Assembly (NCBI RefSeq): GCF_002245535.1
Contig: NZ_NKCN01000021.1
Location: forward strand, 1 to 64,000
Direction of reading: 5' to 3'
Length of the DNA: 64,000 nucleotides
DNA from: Mycobacterium lehmannii
Lineage (GTDB): Bacteria > Actinomycetota > Actinomycetes > Mycobacteriales > Mycobacteriaceae
In this document: one piece after another, positions 37,696 to 44,524 of the stretch
Position numbering within the stretch: position 1 is the first letter of the stretch
Layout: the number at the start of each line of letters is the position of its first letter
Made by a program: the position numbers and the translations under genes
The notes under the pieces: model-generated
Databases searched by the model: none
Seen by the model: only the letters and a program-made list of their open reading frames with translations
What the model was told of the DNA's origin: nothing

Positions 37696-38388
37696 GTGAA
37701 ACCAACCACCGTGTCGTTGGAGCAGGCGCTCGAGGCGACCCGCACCGGCGATCTGTGGCTGTTTCGCGGACGGTCGGGGCCGGACCGGGCGATTCAGTCG
37801 TTGACCAACAGCCCGGTCAACCACGTCGGGATGACGATCGCGATCGAAGACCTGCCGCCGCTGATCTGGCACGCCGAACTCGGCGACAAGCTGACCGACA
37901 TGTGGACCGGGCGCAACCAACGAGGCGTTCAACTCAACGACGCACGCCAGGTTGTGGAGCGGTGGATCACCAACTATCACCAGCGCTGCTGGCTGCGCCA
38001 ACTCACGCCGTATGCCAGCCGCGAGCAGGAGGACCGCGCGTTGAAGGTGGTCGCCCGCATGGACGGCACACCGTTCCCTAGCACCGCGCGGCTGACCGGC
38101 CGGTGGTTTCGCGGCCGCCTCGCCGTCACCGACTTCACCCGCGGAATTCCGTTCGTACACAAGAAGGTTCGCGATGCGACGCTACGCAGAAAACAAGAGA
38201 AGCTCCAAGTGGGGCTGCAGACCGCATACTGCGCCGAGACCGTCGCCATCACCTACGAGGAGATGGGCCTGCTGACCTCGGAGAAGCACTACAACTGGTT
38301 CGATCCGGGCTCGTTCTGGAGCGGCGACACGCTGCCGCTCGCGCCCGGCTATCAACTCAGCCCCGAAATCGCCGTGACGCTGGACTGA
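37696..38388 (+). CDS. NlpC/P60-like (permuted papain fold) protein
   Basis: A 230-residue protein with the circularly permuted papain/NlpC pattern: an early GDLWLFRG strand, the putative catalytic His in SPVNHVGMTI near residue 43, and the catalytic Cys late in TAYCAETVAITYEEMGLL near residue 178. YiiX-type and poxvirus G6-like enzymes of this arrangement hydrolyse amides or acyl groups. There is no signal peptide, so it is probably cytoplasmic. It starts 27 bp from the divergent small membrane protein gene. Confidence 0.7.
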   Translation: MKPTTVSLEQALEATRTGDLWLFRGRSGPDRAIQSLTNSPVNHVGMTIAIEDLPPLIWHAELGDKLTDMWTGRNQRGVQLNDARQVVERWITNYHQRCWLRQLTPYASREQEDRALKVVARMDGTPFPSTARLTGRWFRGRLAVTDFTRGIPFVHKKVRDATLRRKQEKLQVGLQTAYCAETVAITYEEMGLLTSEKHYNWFDPGSFWSGDTLPLAPGYQLSPEIAVTLD

Positions 38389-38468
38389 TCGAGGCCCCAG
38401 AAACGAGGCTTGCAAGGCAAGGGAAACCCCTGCTTCTTTTTCGTTCCGGCCGCCATACCGTCATTGGC

Positions 38469-38582
38469 ATGTTGACGTGGATGAAACTAACCGTGACACT
38501 CCTGCTCGCCGCACTCACGATGCTGTTGTCCGGGTGCGTCTTTGCCACCGGCACAGTCATCAGTACGGTCCCGATTCTGTAG
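38469..38582 (+). CDS. small putative lipoprotein (37 aa)
   Basis: A 37-residue ORF from the ATG at 38469 (or ATG at 38481) starting MLTWMKLTVTLLLAALTMLL and continuing SGC, a near-ideal lipoprotein signal with lipobox LLSGC. The mature part would be only about 15 residues (CVFATGTVISTVPIL). The gene ends 2 bp before the stop of the DUF2993 gene on the other strand. The hydrophobic composition is credible and the length is unusual; conservation would decide. Confidence 0.45.
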   Translation: MLTWMKLTVTLLLAALTMLLSGCVFATGTVISTVPIL

Positions 38583-38584
38583 CG

Positions 38585-39625
38585 CTAAAGGCGCGCGAAG
38601 CAGGGGTTGGCGTCCTCCTTGGGGATGGCGGCGTCTCGACTCGAGAATGTGCCGACTACGCCGGAGTCGGTGACCTCGACGCTGTCGGCTTGGATCCCGA
38701 GCGGGTAGTTGTCGTTGAGCTTCTTGGTCAGGTCGTTGAGCGCGGTCTGCACAGCCTCCTTGGGCAGCGGCCCGGTGACGTCGAGGACCTGCAGGTTGAG
38801 GTCACCGTCGGTGACGACGGGTTTGGCGCTGACACTGTTGTCGCCGGCCTCCAGGATCACCGTCCCCGCCGCGGGGTCGGTACGCACACCGGTGACCAGA
38901 TTGCCGACGCCGGGCAGGTTCGCGGCAACGGTGTCCTTGATACCGGCCGACTTCCAGCTCAGCGTGGCGTCGAGCGACCCGATGGTGCCCTTGGAATCCC
39001 CGGTGTCCTGCAATCGCACATCGGCGAGAGTGACCTCCGCGGTCATACCGTCGGCGCTCTGCACCCGGTTTCCGTCGGTGGTGACCGAGATGTTGGTGTA
39101 ATGCCCCGTGATGTGCTGCCACAGGAACGGGGGGTTCACTCCGAAGGAAATTTTGACGCCGTCCTCGGTCACACACTCGGCGACCTCGGTCAAGATGTTG
39201 TCCGCGCGCTGCCGCGCATAGAGCTCGCCGGCGGCCAGGCCACCCGCCAGCAGGGCGAGCACGATGACGGCGACCAGCGCGACCGACGTTTTGTTGAAAC
39301 CGTGTCTGCGGCGCGGCTTCTCGTCGCCGCCCGGCGCCCCGAACGTTGGTGGTGGCGGCGGTGGGATCGGTTCTCGTCGATGGATCTGCTGGGTCGGCTG
39401 CACGTCGGCCGGTGACGGTGGTCGCGGGAAGCGTTGTGTCGGACCGGCGCTCGCCGGCCCCCTTGGGGTGCGGAGCTGCTCGGTCGGCCGCTCGTGCGGC
39501 GGCGGGGCCGGTTGCCGGGGCGGCTCCGGCGGCCGGGGCGGAGGTCGCCGCTGTGACGGGTGCGGTGGCGGCGAGCCACGGCCCCGCCACTCAGGCGGAC
39601 CCGGGCGGTGCGGCGGCTGCGTCAC
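38585..39625 (-). CDS. DUF2993 (LmeA-like) membrane-anchored protein
   Basis: A 346-residue protein. The first 100 residues are Pro/Arg-rich and disordered (PPHRPGPPEWRGRGSPPPHP onward), followed by one membrane helix near residues 112-135 (VALVAVIVLALLAGGLAAGEL) and an extracytoplasmic DUF2993 domain (VTLADVRLQDTG, TVILEAGDNSVSAKPVV). DUF2993 includes LmeA, a periplasmic lipid-binding protein of lipoarabinomannan synthesis. This copy is anchored rather than secreted and carries a long cytoplasmic proline tail, so it may be a paralogue with a separate role. Confidence 0.82.
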   Translation of the reverse strand: MTQPPHRPGPPEWRGRGSPPPHPSQRRPPPRPPEPPRQPAPPPHERPTEQLRTPRGPASAGPTQRFPRPPSPADVQPTQQIHRREPIPPPPPPTFGAPGGDEKPRRRHGFNKTSVALVAVIVLALLAGGLAAGELYARQRADNILTEVAECVTEDGVKISFGVNPPFLWQHITGHYTNISVTTDGNRVQSADGMTAEVTLADVRLQDTGDSKGTIGSLDATLSWKSAGIKDTVAANLPGVGNLVTGVRTDPAAGTVILEAGDNSVSAKPVVTDGDLNLQVLDVTGPLPKEAVQTALNDLTKKLNDNYPLGIQADSVEVTDSGVVGTFSSRDAAIPKEDANPCFARL

Positions 39626-39656
39626 GTGCGCGATTCTGCCCTATCAGTACTCGAGA

Positions 39657-39688
39657 AGCCCCCGCCAGGGCGGGCCTGGCGGGGGGCT
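39657..39688 (-). terminator. GC-rich hairpin terminator
   Basis: AGCCCCCGCCAGG at 39657-39669 pairs with CCTGGCGGGGGGCT at 39675-39688 (one bulged G) around a 5-base loop. It lies 18 bases past the stop of the WGxxGxxG gene, separating it from the DUF2993 gene 31 bp further on. Confidence 0.7.
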
Positions 39689-39706
39689 CGTAGATCGAGT
39701 GAGGTA

Positions 39707-39982
39707 CTACGCCCGCGGCGGCGGCGGGTTCGTCGTACCGGTGTTGCGAACGGCCGGGTAGTCGGCGTCCCTGCGCTTCTTCAGTCCGAGCAGGCCCAGC
39801 AGGCCCAGGAGCCCTGCAAGCCCCCACAGACCGGTGTTGTCGCTTTCCTGCTCGTGCTCGACTTCCTGCGCGACCGTCGCGGTGGTCGATGCGGGCACGG
39901 TCAGATCAGTCGCATTGGCGACACCAGCGCCGCCGAACAGCAAGCTGAGCGTCATGGCTCCCACTGCCACTGTTTTCTGCAT
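39707..39982 (-). CDS. secreted WGxxGxxG family protein
   Basis: A 91-residue protein with a signal peptide (VAVGAMTLSLLFGGAGVANA, cleavage near residue 24), an acidic linker (TVAQEVEHEQESDNTG) and the hallmark tail GLWGLAGLLGLLGLLGLKKR: a Trp-Gly-rich hydrophobic helix ending in basic residues, as in sorting-type C-terminal signals. The 20 residues after it are unstructured. AAAGGAG is well placed before the ATG. Function of the family is unknown; surface anchoring is an inference. Confidence 0.75.
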   Translation of the reverse strand: MQKTVAVGAMTLSLLFGGAGVANATDLTVPASTTATVAQEVEHEQESDNTGLWGLAGLLGLLGLLGLKKRRDADYPAVRNTGTTNPPPPRA

Positions 39983-40138
39983 CGTGTTGCTCCTTTTGTG
40001 TCGGAGCCAGTCGACCCATGGACATCGAGTCCACCCCCCTAGCTCGGGAGCAAGTGTTTACGCAGAAGAAACCGTTCAAACCTGATGCCGGCGAGATCCT
40101 GCACAACGCGTCGGGCGTGCATCGCTTGGGTGGGCCGG

Positions 40139-40633
40139 TCACTCGGCGCGAAACACGGCCTGTCGCCTCGCGAGGTAGTCCGCGAGGTTCTGCAGCGAAG
40201 AATTCATTCCCTCCGCGTGGTCGGCGGCCGAGACCCCGACCGGCACGTCTTCCGCGCGCAGTTCGACCCGGGTGCCGCCGTCGACCCTCGTCACCGACCA
40301 CGTCATCGTCATCGTTCCGCCGAAAATCGCCTCGGCAGACGAAAATTCGACGGTTTGAACGACGCGGTCATCGGGCTCTATTTCAACGAAGCGTCCCTCA
40401 ACGACATCGGAGTCGGCGTTGCTCTTGCCGCCCTGCGCGGGCGGGTCGCTGTATGTCAGGACCATTCGGTAGGAACCACCAGGCTGGGCGTCGAAGTGTT
40501 CGAATCGGCCGGTCATCCCCGACGGCGGTAGCCACTCGACCAGCGCCCCAGGGTCGACGAGCGCCTCGAAGACGCGGCTCAACGGCGCCTTGACCACCCG
40601 CGATGCGCTATCCGTGCGTGTCATCACCAACAT
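40139..40633 (-). CDS. SRPBCC (AHSA1-like) domain protein
   Basis: The ATG at 40633 gives 164 residues; ATG at 40624 is an alternative. The family signature is clear: SRVVKAPLSRVFEALVDPGALVEWLPPSGMTGRFEHFD in the first third, GGTMTMTWSVTRVDGGTRVEL and the C-terminal helix SLQNLADYLA. AHSA1-like proteins are START-like helix-grip folds that bind hydrophobic ligands. No partner gene is evident. Confidence 0.85.
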   Translation of the reverse strand: MLVMTRTDSASRVVKAPLSRVFEALVDPGALVEWLPPSGMTGRFEHFDAQPGGSYRMVLTYSDPPAQGGKSNADSDVVEGRFVEIEPDDRVVQTVEFSSAEAIFGGTMTMTWSVTRVDGGTRVELRAEDVPVGVSAADHAEGMNSSLQNLADYLARRQAVFRAE

Positions 40634-40750
40634 TGAACCCGATTCTGCGATCCCCAATTCTTGGGATCGGTAGCGCGTCCGGCGCCTTCTACTCATCGCA
40701 CCGGCGACGCGACACGACGCGAAGCCTCGAGAAAAGGAGATCAGGCAGAC

Positions 40751-41017
40751 GTGAACGCACACGGCGCGAAGAAGTCGATGATCGGGGCGACGCTGTTGGG
40801 CGGTGCGGCCCTCGTCGCAGCACTCACCGCGGGTGCCGCCCATGCGACCCCGTCGCCGCTTCCGGAGCTGAGGATCGAATACTCCGATGTCGCTGCCCCC
40901 GGTGACGGTTCGGTGCGCGCCAGCCATCCGCAATCGCGGTTGTGCGACGGCTCGGTGCGCGTCGCCAGCCCTACAGTCCAGGCGTGTGACGGCTCGGTGC
41001 GGGTGGCCCTCCCCTGA
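40751..41017 (+). CDS. small secreted protein with DGSVR repeats
   Basis: The GTG at 40751 follows AAGGAGA by 10 bases and gives 88 residues. A signal peptide (IGATLLGGAALVAALTAGAAHA) ends near residue 31. The mature part ends in three copies of DGSVR (GDGSVRASHP, CDGSVRVASP, CDGSVRVALP) spaced exactly 14 residues, or 42 bp, apart; two begin with Cys. I do not recognise a family. The regular spacing with paired Cys suggests an extended repeat surface or peptide-like product. The stop is 10 bp before the end of the convergent VOC gene. Confidence 0.6.
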   Translation: MNAHGAKKSMIGATLLGGAALVAALTAGAAHATPSPLPELRIEYSDVAAPGDGSVRASHPQSRLCDGSVRVASPTVQACDGSVRVALP

Positions 41018-41027
41018 CTTCGGTCTA

Positions 41028-41576
41028 CTAGCGCGGCAGGGTCCTTCTCGCCTGCCACGTGACTCCCGCCACGGTGTTCGCCAGGTCCGGCCTGGCTTTG
41101 GCGAATACCCGCAACGCTCGGTAGAACGACCAGACATGCCGGGGCGTCGGTACTTTCGGCACCCACGCCAACTCCCAGTGGATGCCGTTGATCGGATCGT
41201 CGAAGAAGACGGCGTAGTAGCCGGGCCAGTACTGCGGATACTCCCTCGGCGGGTCGGTGACCGGGACATCGCGCGCAAGCAGGAACTCGCGGTGGAAGCG
41301 ATCGACTTCTTTGCGGCTACGCGCCCACAGGGCGATGTGGTTGATGCCGACGGACTGGTCGGCGTGGGTCAGCTTCGCCCCGGTGCGGGCAGGTTGAATG
41401 CCGATATAGCTGTGCGGGTTGACGTAGCGCGTCATGTAGTAGATCGACTCGTATTCCATGTTCATCGACGAGAAGCTGCTGTATCCGAGCCAGCCGAACA
41501 ACGCGTCGTAGAAGGCGATCGAGTCGTCGTAGTCCAGCACCGCGAACTCCACGTGACTGACCCCGCGCCACCGCAT
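41028..41576 (-). CDS. VOC (glyoxalase/dioxygenase) family protein
   Basis: A 182-residue vicinal oxygen chelate protein. Two beta-alpha-beta-beta-beta modules are visible: VSHVEFAVLDYDDSIAFYDALFGWLGY (His as metal ligand) and INHIALWARSRKEVDRFHREFL, then YYAVFFDDPINGIHWELAWV, whose Glu is the typical third metal ligand. Such proteins are glyoxalases, dioxygenases or resistance proteins; the substrate cannot be assigned. Confidence 0.82.
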   Translation of the reverse strand: MRWRGVSHVEFAVLDYDDSIAFYDALFGWLGYSSFSSMNMEYESIYYMTRYVNPHSYIGIQPARTGAKLTHADQSVGINHIALWARSRKEVDRFHREFLLARDVPVTDPPREYPQYWPGYYAVFFDDPINGIHWELAWVPKVPTPRHVWSFYRALRVFAKARPDLANTVAGVTWQARRTLPR

Positions 41577-41598
41577 CGCGACCTCCCCCCATTGTGTA

Positions 41599-42135
41599 CT
41601 ACGGAGTGTAGTACTCGTATGTCACGACGGTCATCGTTTCTCCAGATGGCGTGACCTCGTCCCGGGGACCGTGCGCCAGCACAAAGCCGACGCTTTCCAG
41701 TACCCGACAAGATCCGTCGTTCTCCGGAGCGGTCCGTGCCGTCAACCGAGACAATCCGGCTTCGGTGGCCAGACCAGCGACCGCCGACAGACCCTGACGG
41801 GCCGCGCCGCGACCGCGCCCCTGCGGAGCCAACCAGAACCCCACCTCTGCATCGGATTCGTGGATCTCGAAAAGGACAATGCTGCCGAGGAAGTCGTCGG
41901 ACCACGCGTCCGCGATGGCCAGCACGGCGAGGGTGTCTTCGGTCAGACCGCGTGCGATGACGCCGTCGATCTGCTCGCGCACGATCTCTGCCGAGTACTC
42001 CCGCAGCGGTAGGTGTGCGAACCGTCGCACCGCGTCGTCGTCAGTGCCCGCTGCGAAGGCGTGCGCGTCGCCATGTCGCAGCCGACGGACAGTCACGTTG
42101 CCTTCGCCGCGGGGAAGCCGGTCGGCGATCCTCAC
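41599..42135 (-). CDS. GNAT family N-acetyltransferase
   Basis: A 178-residue GNAT (RimJ/RimL-like) protein: TVRRLRHGDAHAF opens the fold, VGFWLAPQGRGRGAARQGL contains the acetyl-CoA pyrophosphate loop Q/RxxGxG/A, and RTAPENDGSCRVLESVGFV carries the conserved Asn and Ser-x3-Glu-x-Gly-Phe segment. It transfers acetyl groups to a protein terminus or small amine. It overlaps the stop of the DUF1801 gene by 4 bp, so the two are coupled. Confidence 0.85.
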   Translation of the reverse strand: MRIADRLPRGEGNVTVRRLRHGDAHAFAAGTDDDAVRRFAHLPLREYSAEIVREQIDGVIARGLTEDTLAVLAIADAWSDDFLGSIVLFEIHESDAEVGFWLAPQGRGRGAARQGLSAVAGLATEAGLSRLTARTAPENDGSCRVLESVGFVLAHGPRDEVTPSGETMTVVTYEYYTP

Positions 42136-42497
42136 TTGCGGCGCTTCGACGCCTTGTTGCTGCGGTTGACCTCGACGGCCCTGTTGATCAGGGCCTTGAA
42201 CGCCTTGGGATCCAATTCATCGTCTTCGCGTAGATCGATCGACCGCCCGACCGGAGCTTGCAAACTCGCGTTGAAGAGTTTGTCGGGGTCGTCGATGGAC
42301 GAGCCCTTAGCGAAATTCACCTTGACCTTACCCTTGTACATCTCCAGCGTGCAGATGAGGCCGTCCAACGAGAACGCAGGCACACCATCGGGATTCGATG
42401 GCTTGCGCCATTTGATCTCCTCGACGACGTCGGGCTCGGCTTGCTTGATCAGTGACCGGATGTCGTCAACCCGGTCGACGCGCCAGTCGTCAGTCAT
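42132..42497 (-). CDS. DUF1801 domain protein
   Basis: The ATG at 42497 gives 121 residues; the frame is open to 42587. The pattern VDDIRSLIKQAEPDVVEEIKWRKPS and FAKGSSIDDPDKLFNASLQAP is typical of DUF1801 (YdhG-like) proteins, small basic-tailed folds related to frataxin-like alpha-beta sandwiches, function unknown. The C-terminus is strongly basic (NRSNKASKRRK), suggesting nucleic acid contact. Coupled to the GNAT gene, and upstream of it. Confidence 0.78.
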   Translation of the reverse strand: MTDDWRVDRVDDIRSLIKQAEPDVVEEIKWRKPSNPDGVPAFSLDGLICTLEMYKGKVKVNFAKGSSIDDPDKLFNASLQAPVGRSIDLREDDELDPKAFKALINRAVEVNRSNKASKRRK

Positions 42498-42537
42498 ACC
42501 TCGAATGTAACGCCTCGCGGCTACGACCCCGGCGAGA

Positions 42538-42897
42538 CTACGTGCAGCAATTTGGGTCCAAGACGGCGCATAACGCACCGAGCGCATCGCGGTGCGGCCG
42601 GTGGTACACGTTCATTCCGCGCCGGTCGGATTCGACCAGCCCAGCGCGTCGAAGCTGGGTCAGGTGATGGCTGACAGTTGATTCGGTCAACCCAAGTGCC
42701 GTCGCAAGTTCGCCGCTGTTCTGCTCGCCCGCCGACGAACTGAACAACATCGACATGATCTTCACCCTGGCCGGGTCAGCGAGCGCCTTGAGCCGAAGCG
42801 CGACATGGAGCGCGTCCTCGTCGCTCATCGGACCGGCGGCAACCGGTGCACAGCACACCGGCGCGGACATATCGATCACGGGCAATGACTTGGGCAT
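42538..42897 (-). CDS. arsR: ArsR family arsenic-responsive repressor
   Basis: A 119-residue ArsR/SmtB protein. The winged helix spans about residues 30-105 (LGLTESTVSHHLTQLRRAGLVESDRRGMNVYHR). Thiol ligands are placed at the ends: Cys-Cys near residues 15-16 (APVCCAPV) and Cys-Cys near residues 117-118 (DPNCCT), consistent with the actinobacterial CgArsR type in which terminal Cys residues bind arsenite. It is divergent from the CadI/ArsI gene, with candidate operators between, and probably represses that gene and itself. Confidence 0.88.
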   Translation of the reverse strand: MPKSLPVIDMSAPVCCAPVAAGPMSDEDALHVALRLKALADPARVKIMSMLFSSSAGEQNSGELATALGLTESTVSHHLTQLRRAGLVESDRRGMNVYHRPHRDALGALCAVLDPNCCT

Positions 42898-42918
42898 GAG
42901 AAAAGTCTGCCACGGGTC

Positions 42919-42980
42919 TTGACATATATCAAAAAGGTGAGGAAGGTGGTGACCAGCCGGCTACTTCGATATATGTCTCA
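42919..42980. promoter_or_regulatory. paired ArsR operator-like sites
   Basis: TTGACATATATCAA at 42919-42932 is a near-perfect palindrome. TTCGATATATGTCTCA at 42965-42980 repeats its reverse complement with few changes. Both are AT-rich islands in the 101-bp gap between the divergent arsR and cadI/arsI starts, and have the ATA-centred form of ArsR/SmtB operators. A GGAGG ribosome-binding site for the right-hand gene follows. Confidence 0.6.
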
Positions 42981-42998
42981 CAAGTATGGAGGAACATC

Positions 42999-43481
42999 AT
43001 GTCCCGCGTTCAGCTCGCCCTCAACGTCGACGACCTCGACGAAGCGATCACCTTCTATTCGAAGCTGTTCAATACTCCGCCCGCCAAAGTCAAGGAGGGC
43101 TACGCGAACTTCGCCGTCGCGGAACCACCCCTGAAGCTGGTCCTGCTGGAGAATCCCGGCAAGGGCGGCACGATCAACCACCTCGGAGTCGAGGTTGCGA
43201 CGAGCGAGATCGTCCACGCCGAAATCGCCCGCCTGAGCGACGAGGGGCTGTTCACGGACGAAGAGATCGGCACCACCTGTTGTTTCGCCAAGCAGGACAA
43301 GGTCTGGGTGACGGGCCCGGCGGGCGAGAAGTGGGAGGTGTACACGGTGCTCGAAGACTCCGACACCTTCGGCACCAGCCAGCAGCGGCCCGGCGACACT
43401 GACGCTGAAGGCGGCGTCTGCTGCGGCGGTACGGCCGCGGACAGCGATGACAAGGTGGCGGCAACGTCTTCCTGCTGCTAG
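42999..43481 (+). CDS. arsI: ArsI/CadI family organoarsenic lyase or cadmium-induced protein
   Basis: A 160-residue VOC-fold protein of the ArsI/CadI family. Expected metal ligands are visible: Gln5/His61 (NHLGVEV) and Glu113 (KWEVYTV), and the vicinal Cys94-Cys95 pair (GTTCCFAKQDKVWV) that binds trivalent organoarsenicals in ArsI C-As lyases. CadI of M. tuberculosis is the cadmium-inducible relative. The C-terminus adds two more Cys pairs (GGVCCGG and SSCC) that may bind metal. It cleaves the carbon-arsenic bond of trivalent methylarsenicals, inferred from family. Confidence 0.85.
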   Translation: MSRVQLALNVDDLDEAITFYSKLFNTPPAKVKEGYANFAVAEPPLKLVLLENPGKGGTINHLGVEVATSEIVHAEIARLSDEGLFTDEEIGTTCCFAKQDKVWVTGPAGEKWEVYTVLEDSDTFGTSQQRPGDTDAEGGVCCGGTAADSDDKVAATSSCC

Positions 43482-43542
43482 ATGCGATGCGTCCCGCCGC
43501 GACCTCGTGGAGATCTGGTCGCGGCGGGCGCATCATCGAAGT

Positions 43543-44085
43543 ATGGAGGCGGGCGGTGCGAGCGTCGATCGAGCCGCGATCAACGCCGACCTCGAACGTG
43601 CGCGCATCGACTTCCACCGACTGCTCGACAGTGCCGAACCCTCGGACTGGGCAAGGCCGACCGACGGCACCCGATGGACCAACGAAGAGTTGTTGTTCCA
43701 CATAGTCTTTGGATACATGGTCGTTCAACGGCTAGTGGTGCTGATAGCGGTCTTCGGGCGGCTTCCGCGCGGGGCAAGCGCCGCGTTCGCTCGCATCCTC
43801 AACGCATCGACCCACCCCTTCCACCTGATCAACTACTACGGATCGCGGGCCGCCGCCCTCGTGTACAACCGCCGCCGGATGGGGACAAAGCTCGACCGTG
43901 TGATCAGTTCGCTCCAACGGCGGATGGCCCACAAACCCGACAGCGCATTCCACCGCGGCATGCACTTCCCGACCGGGTGGGACCCCTTCTTCAGCGACTA
44001 CATGACGCTGGAGGATCTCTACCGATACCCAGGGCGGCACTTCGACTTCCACTCCCGCCAGCTCACCCTCACCCCGCGAACCTGA
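43543..44085 (+). CDS. DinB-like four-helix protein
   Basis: The ATG at 43543 gives 180 residues. It has the DinB/mycothiol maleylpyruvate isomerase-type four-helix look: RIDFHRLLDSAEPSDWARPTDGTRWTNEELLFHIVFGY has the first His and the WTNEELLFH element, and later DYMTLEDLYRYPGRHFDFHSRQL provides a pair of His. Members of this superfamily use a metal and mycothiol or bacillithiol. It sits inside the arsenic cluster between arsI and the second arsR, which suggests a thiol-linked role in arsenic handling; this is inference. Confidence 0.75.
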   Translation: MEAGGASVDRAAINADLERARIDFHRLLDSAEPSDWARPTDGTRWTNEELLFHIVFGYMVVQRLVVLIAVFGRLPRGASAAFARILNASTHPFHLINYYGSRAAALVYNRRRMGTKLDRVISSLQRRMAHKPDSAFHRGMHFPTGWDPFFSDYMTLEDLYRYPGRHFDFHSRQLTLTPRT

Positions 44086-44119
44086 GGCGACGTTCACCCG
44101 ATGGTCGTTTGCGTCCTGG

Positions 44120-44148
44120 ATCGATGCCTGTCAATATCGATGGATGTC
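44120..44148 (+). promoter_or_regulatory. direct repeats at the second arsR start
   Basis: ATCGATGCCTGTC at 44120-44132 is repeated as ATCGATGGATGTC at 44136-44148, a 16-base period over the start codon at 44144. There is no clear ribosome-binding site, so transcription and translation may start close together (leaderless). The repeats could be an autoregulatory ArsR site. Confidence 0.35.
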
Positions 44149-44524
44149 TAAGTCGTATCTCCCCTTGGTCGATGCGACGGCCTGCGCGTACGCCCCCGTC
44201 ATCCGCGAACCGTTGTCGATCGCTGCCGCTGCCGACATCGCAGCCAAACTCAAGGCCCTGTCTGACCCAGTGCGTCTGCGCCTGTTCAGCCTGGTCGCCA
44301 GTCACGCCGGTGGAGAGGCCTGCGTCTGCGACATTTCCGGTGACTTCGACGTCACCCAACCAACAATCTCGCATCACCTCAAAGTCCTCAAAGACGCCGG
44401 GCTTCTCGCGTCCGAGCGGCGCGGGTCCTGGGTGTACTACTCCGTCCGTGCCGAGACCCTGATGACGCTGTCGTCGGTGCTGAGCACCGTCGCCGACGAC
44501 GCGACAACCGGGGCACCCGCGTGA
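44144..44524 (+). CDS. arsR: ArsR family repressor with CxC arsenite site
   Basis: A 126-residue ArsR/SmtB regulator. The arsenite site is the classical ACVCDISGDF, with Cys-x-Cys at the start of the recognition region, near residue 58; the DNA-binding helix follows (VTQPTISHHLKVLKDAGLL). This differs from the first ArsR, whose Cys are at the termini, so the cluster holds two ArsR classes. It overlaps the ACR3 start (GTGA) and leads the arsR-acr3-arsC operon. Confidence 0.9.
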   Translation: MSKSYLPLVDATACAYAPVIREPLSIAAAADIAAKLKALSDPVRLRLFSLVASHAGGEACVCDISGDFDVTQPTISHHLKVLKDAGLLASERRGSWVYYSVRAETLMTLSSVLSTVADDATTGAPA

